From the NCBI GenBank assembly GCA_037443085.1, contig JBBIPA010000080.1, positions 1-5,974 on the forward strand: a stretch of 5,974 nt of DNA, written 5' to 3'. Position 1 is the stretch's first letter. Every line of letters starts with the position of its first letter. Positions 5,073 through 5,974 of this stretch are shown one piece after another. Under the pieces are notes generated by a model that worked only from the letters and a program-made list of their open reading frames with translations, did not search any database and was not told where the DNA came from. The DNA comes from JBBIPA01 sp037443085 (lineage in GTDB: Bacteria; Chloroflexota; Dehalococcoidia; GIF9; UBA5629). A program made the position numbers and the translations under genes.

Positions 5073-5974
5073 TTATGCCGAGTACTGATCTTTCAAGCGG
5101 CGGATGAGCTGGCGGTCTCGGTAGCGGATAAGCTCAGCCAGGGAATCCGGGGTGTAGTCATAGAACCCCTTGCCAGCTTTCGCCCCCGCTTTACCGCTGG
5201 CTATCATGCTAGTAAGCAGCTTGCTGGATGATTTGGAAGAGCATATCTCTCTGGCGAGCCTTCCCTCTACAGTTTGCGTAATTTCTAAACCGGCAAGGTC
5301 TCTTAATCTCAATGGTCCTAATGTGGCCAAACGAAATCCGATGGCGGCGACGACCGCCCGGTCGATATCTTCGGGGCTGGCAACGCCTGTCTCCACCAGG
5401 TGATAAATTTCGCGGTGCATCGCCGTCTGGATGCGGTTAATGAGGAAGCCCATGACTTCCTGCCGTACTCTGACTGGCACCTTTTTAATCTTGCGCAGCA
5501 GGTCATACGTGGTGGTATACGTTTCCTCTGAGGTTTTCTTGCCAGGAACCACTTCTACCAGCGGCACCAAATAGGGGGGATTCATCCAGTGGGTGACGAT
5601 GGCCCTTTCCGGTGTTACCATCCTGGCGGCAATTTGAGTCATGGGGAAAGTCGACGTGTTGCTGGCGAGTATGGTCTGGGCGGAACAGTATTGTTCCATT
5701 TCCGGGAACAGCTTCTTTTTTACCTCGAGGCCTTCGAAGACGGCCTCGGTAACGAAATGGGCATCGCGAATTGCCTGTTCCAGTCTCTCAGTCACGGTGA
5801 TTCGCTCGAGTATCTGCTCGGTGTGCGACTGCTGAATCAGCCCTTCCTGGGCGAATGTCTCCAGGTTGGCTTTTATTCTGTTTTTTGCGCTCGAAAGCGA
5901 TGATGCTGAGCTATCGGTTATGGTTACGGGGTATCCCTGCTGGGCAAATGCCTGGGCAATGCCGTGCCCCATTA
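5073..5974 (-). CDS. 3-hydroxyacyl-CoA dehydrogenase family protein (5' end outside window)
   Basis: The family oxidises (S)-3-hydroxyacyl-CoA to 3-ketoacyl-CoA with NAD+, as in beta-oxidation. About 300 residues are visible. The frame is still open at the window edge and starts inside the Rossmann loop, at MGHGIAQAFAQQGY of the usual GxGxMGxGIA motif, so roughly 10 N-terminal residues are missing. Counted from that Met, SNTST (104-108) and THWMNPP (127-133) with catalytic His128 and Asn131 are present, as are PLVEVVPG (137-144) with Glu140 and MGFLINRI (174-181). The C-terminal domain has GVASPEDIDRAV (196-207), LGPLRLRDLAGLE (218-230) and the closing GKGFYDY (267-273). HWMNPP-LVPLVE differs from the HFFNPVPVMKLVE of butyryl-type enzymes and recalls the branch near lambda-crystallin/gulonate dehydrogenase, so the substrate may not be a plain fatty acyl-CoA. 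There is no fused enoyl-CoA hydratase at the C-terminus. It precedes the alcohol dehydrogenase by 36 bp. Confidence 0.92.
   Translation of the reverse strand, partial: MGHGIAQAFAQQGYPVTITDSSASSLSSAKNRIKANLETFAQEGLIQQSHTEQILERITVTERLEQAIRDAHFVTEAVFEGLEVKKKLFPEMEQYCSAQTILASNTSTFPMTQIAARMVTPERAIVTHWMNPPYLVPLVEVVPGKKTSEETYTTTYDLLRKIKKVPVRVRQEVMGFLINRIQTAMHREIYHLVETGVASPEDIDRAVVAAIGFRLATLGPLRLRDLAGLEITQTVEGRLAREICSSKSSSKLLTSMIASGKAGAKAGKGFYDYTPDSLAELIRYRDRQLIRRLKDQYSA

Overview
The window suggests a free-living bacterium with moderate GC (hand counts: 53% over 1381-1440 in dapA, 57% over 4021-4080 in the alcohol dehydrogenase gene). The dapB-asd-dapA order, together with an L-3-hydroxyacyl-CoA dehydrogenase and an iron-type alcohol dehydrogenase, is compatible with an uncultured Chloroflexota/Dehalococcoidia-like lineage. 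That assignment is an inference from gene order and protein flavour only, and no rRNA or other marker is present.

Left part (1-2154, plus strand): a compact lysine/diaminopimelate operon. It holds the 3' end of dapB, then asd (overlapping dapB by 14 bp), then dapA (15 bp after asd). asd supplies aspartate semialdehyde, DapA condenses it with pyruvate, and DapB reduces the product.

Middle part (about 2155-3833, features on the minus strand): an accessory island of lower GC (38% over 2641-2700 and 3541-3600, 25% over 3381-3440). In minus-strand order it holds a short ORF resembling the N-terminal scrap of a restriction-modification-type DNA methyltransferase, an AT-rich promoter region with spaced direct repeats, a broken Xre-ImmA/IrrE gene, and an apparently intact PIN-domain protein that starts right after the ImmA stop codon. 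The ImmA/IrrE gene keeps its zinc-peptidase motif, but its HTH domain has been cut off in another frame. The layout resembles an Xre-COG2856/PIN toxin-antitoxin pair whose antitoxin has lost its DNA-binding part by an internal deletion.

Right part (3834-5974, minus strand): a probable two-gene catabolic operon. An NAD-dependent 3-hydroxyacyl-CoA dehydrogenase, running off the window edge, is followed 36 bp later by an iron-containing alcohol dehydrogenase. The latter keeps all four metal ligands but has Cys in place of the usual Asp in its glycine-rich nucleotide loop.

I found no tRNA, rRNA, CRISPR array, insertion sequence or convincing intrinsic terminator. The most interesting observation is the decayed toxin-antitoxin/restriction island between two sets of ordinary metabolic genes.
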